Below, piece after piece: positions 25,840 through 33,648 of a DNA stretch of 64,000 bases. Under the pieces are notes generated by a model that worked only from the letters and a program-made list of their open reading frames with translations, ran no database searches and was not told the origin of the DNA. The first letter of the stretch is position 1. Every line of letters starts with the position of its first letter. The translations under genes and the position numbers were made by a program. The stretch is from positions 186,001 to 250,000 of the forward strand of contig NZ_FCOM02000006.1 of assembly GCF_001544695.2 (NCBI RefSeq), written 5' to 3'. The DNA is from Caballeronia arvi (GTDB taxonomy: Bacteria > Pseudomonadota > Gammaproteobacteria > Burkholderiales > Burkholderiaceae).

Positions 25840-26283
25840 ATGCGTCGAATCACCGTCCGCACTTCGCCCGTTCATGGCCGGGGCGTCTTCGCTCTCGCCG
25901 ATCTGCCCACGGGCGCGCTGCTGCTCGAATACAAAGGTCAGCGCATTTCGTGGAAAGAAGCGCAGCGCATGCACGAAAAATCGAACGCGGAGGACGGCCA
26001 CACGTTCCTCTTCGGCCTCGACGACGGCAGCGTCATCGATGGCGCGCGCGGTGGCAATTCCGCACGCTGGCTCAATCACAGCTGCGCGCCGAATTGCGAA
26101 GCGGAGCAGGACGGCGAGCGCGTGTTCATCCGCGCGCTCAGGCCGATCGCAAAGGGACAGGAGTTGTTCATCGACTATTGCCTGACGGTGGAAGGCCGCC
26201 GCACCGCCGCGCTCAAGCGGCTGTATGCTTGCCGATGCCTTGCGCCCGGCTGCCGCGGCACGATGTTGTCGGCACGCAAGTAG
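25840..26283 (+). CDS. SET-domain protein (putative lysine methyltransferase)
   Basis: A protein of 147 residues that is almost entirely a SET domain. The SAM and substrate motifs are present: HGRGVFAL near the N-terminus, ARWLNHSCAPNCEA (the NHS.xPN motif), and GQELFIDYCL (catalytic-Tyr motif). It ends with a post-SET-like Cys set (YACRCLAPGCRG) that may bind Zn with the Cys of NHSCAPNC. In eukaryotes this fold methylates histone lysines; bacterial examples act on host or own chromatin proteins. A GTG at 25825 could extend it by five residues. The neighbours give no clue to the target. Confidence 0.88.
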   Translation: MRRITVRTSPVHGRGVFALADLPTGALLLEYKGQRISWKEAQRMHEKSNAEDGHTFLFGLDDGSVIDGARGGNSARWLNHSCAPNCEAEQDGERVFIRALRPIAKGQELFIDYCLTVEGRRTAALKRLYACRCLAPGCRGTMLSARK

Positions 26284-26389
26284 AGGATGATTTTGTTACA
26301 CCTCTTACGGAGGTGGGACCGCCAAGTTACAGAGGGCTTTCGACGGGCAGTTATACTCAGCCCCGTCTCAAAAAAACGAACAGCTCTCC

Positions 26390-26830
26390 ATGTCGAAAAA
26401 ATTCGTCTTGATACTTGGCTTCACGGCACTCACCACTGCGGCGTCGATGCCCGCGATGGCCGGCGATATGAATAACGCGCTTGGCGGCGCCCTCGGCGGC
26501 GTAGCCGGCGCTGCCCTCGGTGGCGCGGTGGGCGGCAGCACGGGCTCCGTCATTGGCGGTGCGGTGGGCGGCGGCGCGGGCGGCGCAGTGACGTCGAACC
26601 GCAGGGAACGCACGGGCGCGATCATCGGCGGTGCGCTCGGCGGCGGCGCCGGCACGGCAGCGGGCAATGCGATGGGCGGCCGCACCGGCGGCCTCGTCGG
26701 CGCGGCGCTGGGCGGCGGCGCGGGTTCTGCGCTCGGCGGCAATATCTCGCGGTCGAACTCGTATTCAGACGACTACTCGCGCGGCCGTCATAAGGGCAAG
26801 GGGCATCACAAGCATCACCATTACGATTGA
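26390..26830 (+). CDS. Secreted glycine-zipper protein with His-rich tail
   Basis: A protein of 146 residues. A signal peptide (MSKKFVLIL...ASMPAMA) is followed by a long run of GG-x-LGG and GAALGGAVGG glycine-zipper repeats, residues about 28-120, and a His/Lys tail (KGKGHHKHHHYD). Glycine zippers form tight transmembrane helices in outer-membrane or pore-like proteins; low complexity prevents a firmer assignment. A TATACT -10-like hexamer lies at 26352-26357 ahead of the gene. Confidence 0.85.
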   Translation: MSKKFVLILGFTALTTAASMPAMAGDMNNALGGALGGVAGAALGGAVGGSTGSVIGGAVGGGAGGAVTSNRRERTGAIIGGALGGGAGTAAGNAMGGRTGGLVGAALGGGAGSALGGNISRSNSYSDDYSRGRHKGKGHHKHHHYD

Positions 26831-26851
26831 GCGAAGTGGTCGCCCGGCGAC

Positions 26852-26872
26852 GAAGCGCTTCACGAGCGCTTC
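26852..26872. terminator. Hairpin between convergent genes
   Basis: GAAGCGC (26852-26858) pairs with GCGCTTC (26866-26872) across a 7-base loop, between the convergent glycine-zipper and flavoprotein genes. No T run follows on either strand, so it may act only as a weak or Rho-assisted stop. Confidence 0.4.
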
Positions 26873-26887
26873 ATCGCCGAAACCAGA

Positions 26888-28117
26888 TCACTTCTGCTGC
26901 ATGCACACCTCGTGCAGCGCATTCAACCGCCGCACCGGATCGACGACATAAGGATTGGTCTCGTCCCACGCATACCCGGCCAGCACCGCGCTGATCATGC
27001 GGCGGATCAGGGGCGTCTGCTCACGCGCGAAGATGATGTCCTGAAGCTTCCCCGTGTACCAGTTCTCGACGAACGCGCGGAACGTATCGATGCCCTTGCG
27101 CAGCGGCGCATCGTATTGCGCGTGCCAGTCGACCATCTCGCCGTTCAACTGTCGCGTCAGCGTCTGCACTGCGAGATGCGCCGAACGGAACGCGATCGTC
27201 ACGCCTGACGAAAACACGGGATCCAGAAACTCGCCCGCATTGCCTAGCAGCGCGTAGCCCGGCCCGTGCAGCCGTTCGACGTTCGCCGAATATCCGCCGA
27301 TATGCCGCACCGGCATCAGAAACGGCGCATCGCCGATCAGGCGGTTCAGCGTCGGCTCGCATCGGATCAGCGCACGGAGCTTCGCCTCGCGCTCCGCCTC
27401 CGGCACATCGAGAAACGCCGCCTGCGCGACGCATCCGACCGACGAGCGCCCATTGGCCAGCGGAATCATCCAGTACCAGACATCGCCATGTTCGGGATGC
27501 ACCGCGACCGTGATCTTGTTGCGATCGTGCGTCTCGGGCGCAATGCCGTCGCGCACGTGCGTGAAGATCGCGGCGCGCGTCGGCAGGCGCGTCGGCGCTT
27601 CGAGGTTCAGCAGGCGCGGCAGCACGCGTCCGAAGCCGCTCGCGTCGAGCACGAAGCGCGCATGCACCTGATATCGGGCGCCTGCCTCGTCGGCGACTTC
27701 GAGCACCGGCGCATCACCGGTTTTCATTTCGAGCACAGCATGTCCGAAGCGCACTTCGGCGCCCTGCTTCGCCGCGCGGCGGATCAGCAGATCGTCGAAC
27801 ACCGCGCGCTCGACCTGGAACGTCGTGCCCCAGCCGTCTGAATGTTTGTCGCGGAAATCGTAGGCTGCCGCCCGATCGCGATGGACGAACTGCGCGCCGT
27901 TCTTGTACTGAAAGCCCGCCTCCACGACGTCTTGCAGCATGCCCGCTTCTTCGAGATACGCCATGCTTTGCGGCAACAGACTTTCGCCGATCGAAAAGCG
28001 GGGAAAGTGCTGCCGTTCGAGCACGAGCACCGAATGGCCCGCTTTTCGCAGCAGCGCCGCTGCAACCGCACCCGAAGGCCCGGCTCCGATGATGGCGACA
28101 TCGACAGAGACATTCAT
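26888..28117 (-). CDS. FAD-dependent halogenase-like oxidoreductase
   Basis: A flavoprotein of 409 residues. The dinucleotide site GAGPSGAVAAALL is at 11-23, and WYWMIP at 214-219 matches the WxWxIP hallmark of flavin-dependent halogenases. Lys72 in FQYKNG is a possible counterpart of the catalytic lysine, but this cannot be aligned safely by eye. Relatives occur beside xanthomonadin and other aryl-polyene genes, where they may halogenate or oxidise the aromatic head. I start at ATG 28117, which has AAGGAA upstream, rather than the ATG at 28135 with only a weak site. Confidence 0.85.
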   Translation of the reverse strand: MNVSVDVAIIGAGPSGAVAAALLRKAGHSVLVLERQHFPRFSIGESLLPQSMAYLEEAGMLQDVVEAGFQYKNGAQFVHRDRAAAYDFRDKHSDGWGTTFQVERAVFDDLLIRRAAKQGAEVRFGHAVLEMKTGDAPVLEVADEAGARYQVHARFVLDASGFGRVLPRLLNLEAPTRLPTRAAIFTHVRDGIAPETHDRNKITVAVHPEHGDVWYWMIPLANGRSSVGCVAQAAFLDVPEAEREAKLRALIRCEPTLNRLIGDAPFLMPVRHIGGYSANVERLHGPGYALLGNAGEFLDPVFSSGVTIAFRSAHLAVQTLTRQLNGEMVDWHAQYDAPLRKGIDTFRAFVENWYTGKLQDIIFAREQTPLIRRMISAVLAGYAWDETNPYVVDPVRRLNALHEVCMQQK

Positions 28118-28262
28118 CGAACATTCCTTATTCATTGCTATTTCTCATAAAGGTGACGCCCGACCGTAGGGCAAATGCGACGCTTTCGCGCCGCATCAGC
28201 AACTACAATCCAGCCACCCGCATACCAAAAGCTTCAATCAATACTTCTTTACCGGATATATC

Positions 28263-29003
28263 GTGCAGAACACCGAAACATCCAGCGTGCCCTTCGTTTC
28301 CGAAACGAGGTTCGGCGTCTGGTTTCTGCGCACGCACACGTGGGAACACCACGTGCTGCGCGTCGCGATCAACGACCTCAAACGCCTGATCGACGGACCG
28401 CTGCCCGTTCGTCCCACGATCGTCGATGTCGGTTGCGGCCAGGGCATTTCGTTTCGGCTGCTGGCCAAAGCGTTCGAGCCGCGAAGCATCGTCGGCATCG
28501 ACTTTCACGAGCCCTCGCTGGCGCTCGCCACACAGGCCGCGCGCGCCTGCGGGCAGCATCCTGACACGTCCACGACGCACATCGAAGTGCTCCATGGCGA
28601 CTGCGCCAATCTGCCGCTCGGCGACGCGTGCGCCGATATCGTCTTCTGTCACCAGACCCTCCATCATCTCGTCGAGCAGGAACGCGCGCTCGCCGAGTTC
28701 CGCCGCGTGCTCAAGCCGGGCGGCGTGCTGCTGTTCGCCGAATCGACGGATGCGTACATCAAGTCGTGGGTCATCCGTTTGCTGTTTCGTCATCCGATGG
28801 ACGTGCAAAAAAGCGCGGACGGCTATCTCGACATGATCCGCAACCGCGGCTTCAGCTTCGAACCCCGTAACGTGTCGCTGCCCTACCTGTGGTGGAGCCG
28901 CGCGAAAGACTTCGGCCTGCTGGAGCGCATCGGCCTCTACACGCCGAAGCCCGGCAAGCGGCGCGAGACGCTCGTCAACGTCGCGGCCGTCAAAACCCTC
29001 TGA
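28263..29003 (+). CDS. Class I SAM-dependent methyltransferase
   Basis: A protein of 246 residues starting with GTG. The Rossmann motif I is IVDVGCGQGISFR, motif II is around VGIDFHEPSLAL, and LKPGGVLLFAES is motif III. The later part, with a WWSRAKDFGLLE segment, resembles methyltransferases in aryl-polyene and quinone pathways. It is divergent from the halogenase-like gene and lies just outside the polyene operon, so it may O-methylate the aryl head group, as methyltransferases in aryl-polyene clusters do. That role is inferred from position. Confidence 0.87.
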   Translation: MQNTETSSVPFVSETRFGVWFLRTHTWEHHVLRVAINDLKRLIDGPLPVRPTIVDVGCGQGISFRLLAKAFEPRSIVGIDFHEPSLALATQAARACGQHPDTSTTHIEVLHGDCANLPLGDACADIVFCHQTLHHLVEQERALAEFRRVLKPGGVLLFAESTDAYIKSWVIRLLFRHPMDVQKSADGYLDMIRNRGFSFEPRNVSLPYLWWSRAKDFGLLERIGLYTPKPGKRRETLVNVAAVKTL

Positions 29004-29010
29004 GCGTACG

Positions 29011-29041
29011 GCGCGGCGTGCACTTGAAGCACGCGCCGCGC
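29011..29041. terminator. Terminator-like hairpin between convergent genes
   Basis: GCGCGGCGTGC (29011-29021) pairs with GCACGCGCCGCGC (29029-29041) with a two-base bulge, right behind the methyltransferase stop and ahead of the end of the 29054 gene. The T run is short (CTTTC). Confidence 0.5.
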
Positions 29042-29053
29042 TTTCGACCCGTC

Positions 29054-29488
29054 TTACTTCTTCAGCGTCACTACTTCGCCTTTTAACGCGACGCCCGCGA
29101 CCATCGCGCCCGCGCCGCAGGTGAATTCCGTCGCGCTTTCGCGCTCGACGTTCCGGTAGTTGCTCGTGATGTTGATGACCGCGTTGCCGCCTTCCTTGCG
29201 CACGCGCTCCTGCATCTCCAGCACCGCCGACAGGAACACGTGCCGGCACGCGATTTCATCGCTCTTGCCGAATGCGTTGGTCTTCTTGTTGGTCGCGAAT
29301 TCGCCGAACGACTTCACCACGCCCGGATGCTTCTGTCCGGCGAAATAGAGCGGAATGTCCTGATCGACCTTGCCGTCTTCACTCTTCAGCGCGGATTCGA
29401 TCGAATAGTTCGCCACCGTATCGCGCGCGAACGCGTGCGATGACAGCAAGCCCACGGTCAACGCCGCGCAGATCATCTGAAGCTTCAT
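29054..29488 (-). CDS. Secreted small protein, paralogue of the next gene
   Basis: A protein of 144 residues with a cleavable signal peptide (MKLQMICAALTVGLLSSHAFA). The mature part contains IPLYFAGQKHPGVVK, a Cys in DEIACRHVF and a Cys in EFTCGAG, and a central ERVRKEGGNAVINI segment. Database labels such as 'excinuclease ATPase subunit' attach to this family but nothing in it supports nuclease function. It is 23 bases behind its paralogue and on the same strand as the polyene operon. I regard its role as unknown, probably periplasmic. Confidence 0.8.
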   Translation of the reverse strand: MKLQMICAALTVGLLSSHAFARDTVANYSIESALKSEDGKVDQDIPLYFAGQKHPGVVKSFGEFATNKKTNAFGKSDEIACRHVFLSAVLEMQERVRKEGGNAVINITSNYRNVERESATEFTCGAGAMVAGVALKGEVVTLKK

Positions 29489-29511
29489 GTTGCCGATCCT
29501 CGTAGTGGGGC

Positions 29512-29934
29512 TTATTCGGTGTCGAGCTGAACGACATCGCCGCGCACGGCGAGGGTCGCGCCGGCCGTGCTCAAACCGCAGGTGAACTCCGTCGGCGACG
29601 AGCTTTCCCTGCGCTGGAAGCGCGTCGCCACGTTGACGACGGCGTTCGCGTGCTGCGTGCGCGCATAGACGCGCAACTCCTCAAGCGCCTTGCCGAGTGC
29701 GACGTTGCACATCGGTTCCTTGCTGTCCGGATCGCGCCCGACGCGCACGCGCACTTCCTTCGTTTCGATCAGCGTCTTCACCTTCGCGTGAGGTTGATCG
29801 CCGAAGTACAGTGCGACGCCCTCCTTGTTCTGGTTCTGGACTTCAGCGGGCATCGGCAGCGATTGGATGTGCGTGCATCCGGATTGCAAAATGACGATGC
29901 CGGCCACGATCCCCAGCGCGAATTTAGCTTTCAT
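29512..29934 (-). CDS. Small lipoprotein-like paralogue of the preceding protein
   Basis: A protein of 140 residues. The N-terminus is a membrane-type signal ending ILQSGC, an imperfect lipobox (Gln at -3), so lipidation is likely but not certain. The mature part is clearly related to the 29054 product: VALYFGDQPHAKVK, then Cys in EPMCNVALGK, HANAVVNVATRF and EFTCGLS. The two conserved cysteines align and may form a disulfide. It begins 60 bases after the last ketosynthase gene and could be the tail of the polyene operon, possibly an envelope accessory. Confidence 0.8.
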   Translation of the reverse strand: MKAKFALGIVAGIVILQSGCTHIQSLPMPAEVQNQNKEGVALYFGDQPHAKVKTLIETKEVRVRVGRDPDSKEPMCNVALGKALEELRVYARTQHANAVVNVATRFQRRESSSPTEFTCGLSTAGATLAVRGDVVQLDTE

Positions 29935-29994
29935 TTCAGGTCACTCTCGTTTCGTTAATCGATTCACGCCCGTAACTGCACCGACGGGCAACGG

Positions 29995-31221
29995 TCAAAC
30001 CTTTCCGAACATCAGCGCCGCGCAACTTCCGCCGAAGCCGAACGACACTGACAACGCACGGTCGATGCGCGCTTCACGTGTGGCCTGCACGAGCGGCATG
30101 CCGTGCACGAGCGGGTCCGGCGATTCGACGCAACCGGTTCCCGCGATGAACCCGTCGCGCATCATCAGCAGCGTGTAGATCGCTTCATGCGCACCGCAAG
30201 CCCCGAGCGGATGGCCCGTCATGCCCTTGGTCGACGAAAACGGCGGCACGCGCGCGCCGAACACATCGCGCAACGCGTGCAGTTCTTCCGCGTCGCCGAG
30301 TACCGTGGACGGCGCCTGCGTGTTGATGTATTCGGGCATGGCATCCGCTTCGTCGAGCGCCATGCGCACCGCGCGCGCGATGCCGTCGCTGTGCGGCGTG
30401 ACCATGCCCGCGCCGTCGGTGCTCTCGCCGAAGCCCGTCAGCTCGGCATGGATGCGCGCGCCGCGCGCGAGCGCGTGATCGAGCGATTCGAGCACCAGCA
30501 CGCCCGCGCCGGAGCCGATCACGAAGCCATCGCGCGCGGTGTCGTACGGACGCGAGGCGCGCGTTGGCGTGTCGTTGGAGCCGCGCGAGAGCGCATGCAT
30601 CGCATCGAACATCAGCGTCATGTTGTCGTGCAGCGCTTCGCTGCCGCCCGCGAGCACGACCTGCTGGCGTCCCGTCTGAATCAACTGCATCGCCTGCCCG
30701 ATCGCGAGCGTCGATGTCGTGCACGCCGACGCAGGCGAATACGCGACGCCCTCGATGCCGAACGCCTGCACGACGTTCGCCGACGCCGTGCTGCTCATCG
30801 CGCGCGGCACGGTGTAGGGCGGCGTCCGGTCGATGCCGTGCGCCTCGACGACGCCGAGCGCCACGTCGTATTCCGCCATCGCGCCGACGCCGGAACCGAT
30901 CACCGCGCCGGTCTTCGGCGAGCGCAGCGTGGCGTCGTCGAGCCGCGCATCGTCGATCGCTTTTTTTGCCGCGTGACACGCGAAGCGCGCCGTGTCGCCC
31001 ATGAAGCGCTCCAGCTTGCGGTCGAACGGCGCTTCGCCCGCGACCGACGCAGCCGCCGCGACCTGCGAATGGAAACCACGCGCGCGCCACGCATCGATGC
31101 GCGTCACGCCGCTGCGACCTTCGCGCAAGGCCTGGCTCACTGCGTCGAGCGAGTTGCCGAGACACGAGACGATGCCCATGCCCGTCACGACGACGCGCTG
31201 CATGACCCGCGTGCGGCTCAT
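29995..31221 (-). CDS. Ketosynthase A, FabB-like, one active-site His replaced
   Basis: A beta-ketoacyl-ACP synthase of 408 residues. The nucleophile is in SPASACTTSTLA and the second His is in GMTGHPLGACGAHEA. The first catalytic His, normally in INTHGTST, is replaced by Gln in INTQAPST. Such a change would weaken decarboxylation, so the protein may act as a partner subunit or use a different mechanism. I start at ATG 31221, which overlaps the previous stop as ATGA; MQRVVV at 31203 is an alternative. It is the last core gene of the operon. Confidence 0.9.
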   Translation of the reverse strand: MSRTRVMQRVVVTGMGIVSCLGNSLDAVSQALREGRSGVTRIDAWRARGFHSQVAAAASVAGEAPFDRKLERFMGDTARFACHAAKKAIDDARLDDATLRSPKTGAVIGSGVGAMAEYDVALGVVEAHGIDRTPPYTVPRAMSSTASANVVQAFGIEGVAYSPASACTTSTLAIGQAMQLIQTGRQQVVLAGGSEALHDNMTLMFDAMHALSRGSNDTPTRASRPYDTARDGFVIGSGAGVLVLESLDHALARGARIHAELTGFGESTDGAGMVTPHSDGIARAVRMALDEADAMPEYINTQAPSTVLGDAEELHALRDVFGARVPPFSSTKGMTGHPLGACGAHEAIYTLLMMRDGFIAGTGCVESPDPLVHGMPLVQATREARIDRALSVSFGFGGSCAALMFGKV

Positions 31222-32444
31222 CGAACGCGCCGGAAAATCAGCGACGTATTGATGCCGCCGAATGCGAAGTTGTTGCTCATCACGTATTCGGCGTCGATGG
31301 CGCGCGCTTCGCCCCTGACGTAGTCGAGCGGCGCGCACGCGGGATCGACCTCGGTCAGATTGAGCGTCGGCGCATACCAGTTGCGCTTCATCATCTCGAT
31401 GGTCCACCACGCCTCGATCGCGCCGCACGCGCCGAGCGTGTGTCCGACATAGCTTTTGAGCGAGCTGATCGGCATGCGCTCGCCGAAGGTCTGCGCGGTC
31501 GCGTGGCTCTCCGCGATATCGCCGCGATCCGTCGACGTGCCGTGCGCGTTCACGTAGGCGATCGCTTGCGCGTCGAGCTTCGCGTCGTCGAGAGCGAGCT
31601 GCATCGCGCGCGCCATCGTGCCCGCGGTCGGCTGCGTGATGTGCGCGCCGTCCGAGTTGCAGCCGAAGCCGACGATCTCCGCGTGGATCGTCGCGCCGCG
31701 CGCCTTCGCGTGTTCGTATTCTTCGAGCACGAGCGTGGCCGCGCCTTCGCCGACCACGAGGCCGTCGCGCTTCGCGTCGAACGGGCGCGGCCTGAGCTGC
31801 GGCTCGTCGTTGCGCGTGCTGGTCGCGTAGAGCGTGTCGAACACGGCGACCGCCGGCCCCGACAACTCTTCAGCGCCGCCCGCGAGCATCATCGTCTGCT
31901 TGCCCGTCGCGATGGCTTCGAACGCGAAGCCGATCGCCTGGCTGCCCGACGCGCACGCCGACGACGCCGGGATCACGCGCCCCTTCAGATCCCAGAACAG
32001 GCTCACGTTCACGGCGGTCGTGTGCGGCATCATCTGCACGTAGCTGTTCGACGTGACATCGGTCATCGAGCCGGTGTTGAGCATCGTGCCGAACGCGCGG
32101 ATCGGCGCGACCGAGCCGGACGACGAACCGTACGCCACGCCCATGCGCCCGTCGCTGATCGACGTGTCGCCGGCGAGACCCGCATCCGCGAGCGCGAGTT
32201 CGCTCGCGCGCACTGCGTACATCGACACGAGGCCCATCGAGCGCGTCTTCTTGCGCGGCCATTCGGCGGGCTGCGCGAACGCGGGAAGCGGACAGGCGAG
32301 ACGCGTGTGCAGCGCTTCGAAGAAGTCCCATTCGTCGATGCGGCGCACCGCGTTTCGTCCGGCCTTCAGCGCGGCTTCGACATCGCTCCAGCGATCGCCC
32401 AGCGCCGTGACGCCGCCCATGCCCGTAATGACGACGCGCTTCAT
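31218..32444 (-). CDS. Ketosynthase B, FabF-like, complete triad
   Basis: A beta-ketoacyl-ACP synthase of 408 residues with all active-site residues: Cys in SSACASGSQA, His in VNAHGTSTD and His in YVGHTLGACGA. It should condense malonyl-ACP with the growing polyene chain and may be the catalytic partner of the degenerate ketosynthase or of the chain-length-factor gene. Its ATG overlaps the FabG stop by one base (TGATG), and its own stop overlaps ketosynthase A. The frame upstream of 32444 belongs to FabG. Confidence 0.92.
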   Translation of the reverse strand: MKRVVITGMGGVTALGDRWSDVEAALKAGRNAVRRIDEWDFFEALHTRLACPLPAFAQPAEWPRKKTRSMGLVSMYAVRASELALADAGLAGDTSISDGRMGVAYGSSSGSVAPIRAFGTMLNTGSMTDVTSNSYVQMMPHTTAVNVSLFWDLKGRVIPASSACASGSQAIGFAFEAIATGKQTMMLAGGAEELSGPAVAVFDTLYATSTRNDEPQLRPRPFDAKRDGLVVGEGAATLVLEEYEHAKARGATIHAEIVGFGCNSDGAHITQPTAGTMARAMQLALDDAKLDAQAIAYVNAHGTSTDRGDIAESHATAQTFGERMPISSLKSYVGHTLGACGAIEAWWTIEMMKRNWYAPTLNLTEVDPACAPLDYVRGEARAIDAEYVMSNNFAFGGINTSLIFRRVR

Positions 32445-33169
32445 CAGATCATCCCGCCGTTCACGCCGATCACCTGGCGCGTCACATAGGACGCGGCATC
32501 GGACATCAGGAAGCCGACGACAGCGGCCACTTCGCCCGGCTGGCCGACGCGGTTCATCGGCACCGTCTTCAGCGCGTGTTCGACGGGCGCATCGGCGAGC
32601 ATGCCGGTTTCGATCAACCCCGGCGCGACACAATTGGCCGTGATATTGCGCGACGCGAGCTCGACCGCGAGCGCCTTGGTCGCGCCGATCAGCCCGGCTT
32701 TGGCGGCGCTGTAGTTCACCTGCCCGCGATTGCCGATCACGCCCGACACCGACGCGATCGTCACGATGCGGCCGCCCTGCTTCGCGCGGACCATCGGCAT
32801 CGTCAGCGGATGGATCACGTTGTAGAAAGCGTCGAGGCCCGTTTCGATCACGACGTCCCAGTCTTCTTCGGTGAGCGCGGGAAACGCGGCATCGCGCGTC
32901 ACGCCTGCACTGCACACGATGCCGTAATACGGACCATGCGCGGCGACATCCGCTTCGAGTGCCGCGCGGCAGGCGGCGCGGTCGCGCACGTCGAACTGAA
33001 CGACGCGCGCCGAACCGCCTTGCGCTGCGATGCCCGCGGTCACGGCTTCCGCTTCGGCGCGGCCGGTCCGGCAATGCACGGAGACGGCGAAGCCGTCGGC
33101 GGCCAGTTGATAGGCAATGGCGCGGCCGATACCGCGGCTTGCACCCGTTACTAAAACTCGACGGATCAT
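32444..33169 (-). CDS. 3-oxoacyl-ACP reductase (FabG-like)
   Basis: A short-chain dehydrogenase of 241 residues. It has the NADP motif TGASRGIGRAIAYQ, catalytic Ser in IASVSGVIGN, Tyr and Lys in YSAAKAGLIG, and NVIHPLTMP, and it ends in the FabG-like QVIGVNGGMI. It would reduce 3-oxoacyl-ACP intermediates before dehydration. The start overlaps the dehydratase stop as ATGA. In aryl-polyene clusters the ketoreductase holds this same place between a dehydratase and a ketosynthase. Confidence 0.94.
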   Translation of the reverse strand: MIRRVLVTGASRGIGRAIAYQLAADGFAVSVHCRTGRAEAEAVTAGIAAQGGSARVVQFDVRDRAACRAALEADVAAHGPYYGIVCSAGVTRDAAFPALTEEDWDVVIETGLDAFYNVIHPLTMPMVRAKQGGRIVTIASVSGVIGNRGQVNYSAAKAGLIGATKALAVELASRNITANCVAPGLIETGMLADAPVEHALKTVPMNRVGQPGEVAAVVGFLMSDAASYVTRQVIGVNGGMI

Positions 33170-33648
33170 GCGCTCACGCTCCCTTCGATGAACGTCTGAA
33201 AATCATGGGGCTGAAAGACCTTGATGACGGCGTCCGCATATCGGTGGCCGTCATGTTCGATGGTGCATTCGTACGCGCCGTGGCCTTCCTCGCTGCGCAG
33301 CACTTCGCGCACGCCGATGACGAGCCGCGCCCCGCGCGCGAACACGCTCGCGTGCGCCTGATAGCTGCGCGTGCCGAGCAGCACGCCGGGGCGTGCGCGT
33401 TCGCCGCTGCGCATCGCGATCAGCGAAACGTGCGCGGCCACGCTCTGGGCCATCAGCTCGATACCGATCCACGCGGGCATCGCGCCGTGCTCGTCGGCGT
33501 ACCACGCGTCGGGGCGCACGGTGGCGCGCGCCGTCAGCGTCTCGTCGCCGAACGACGTGACGGCGTCCAACAGCAGCATCGTGCCGCGATGAGGAATGAT
33601 CGATTCGATCGGCGGAAAGACTTCGTTGCTATTCATCGCGCTGTTCAT
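33166..33648 (-). CDS. Hotdog-fold 3-hydroxyacyl-ACP dehydratase (ApeP-like)
   Basis: A protein of 160 residues with one hotdog domain. The region IPHRGTMLLLDAVTSFG and PAWIGIELMAQSVAAH match the ApeP-type dehydratases of aryl-polyene clusters, where the Glu in the long helix (GIELMAQ) and a partner residue act. It would dehydrate 3-hydroxyacyl-ACP to the trans double bond. Start and stop both overlap neighbours as ATGA. A second dehydratase module is fused to the adenylating ligase elsewhere in the operon. Confidence 0.88.
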   Translation of the reverse strand: MNSAMNSNEVFPPIESIIPHRGTMLLLDAVTSFGDETLTARATVRPDAWYADEHGAMPAWIGIELMAQSVAAHVSLIAMRSGERARPGVLLGTRSYQAHASVFARGARLVIGVREVLRSEEGHGAYECTIEHDGHRYADAVIKVFQPHDFQTFIEGSVSA

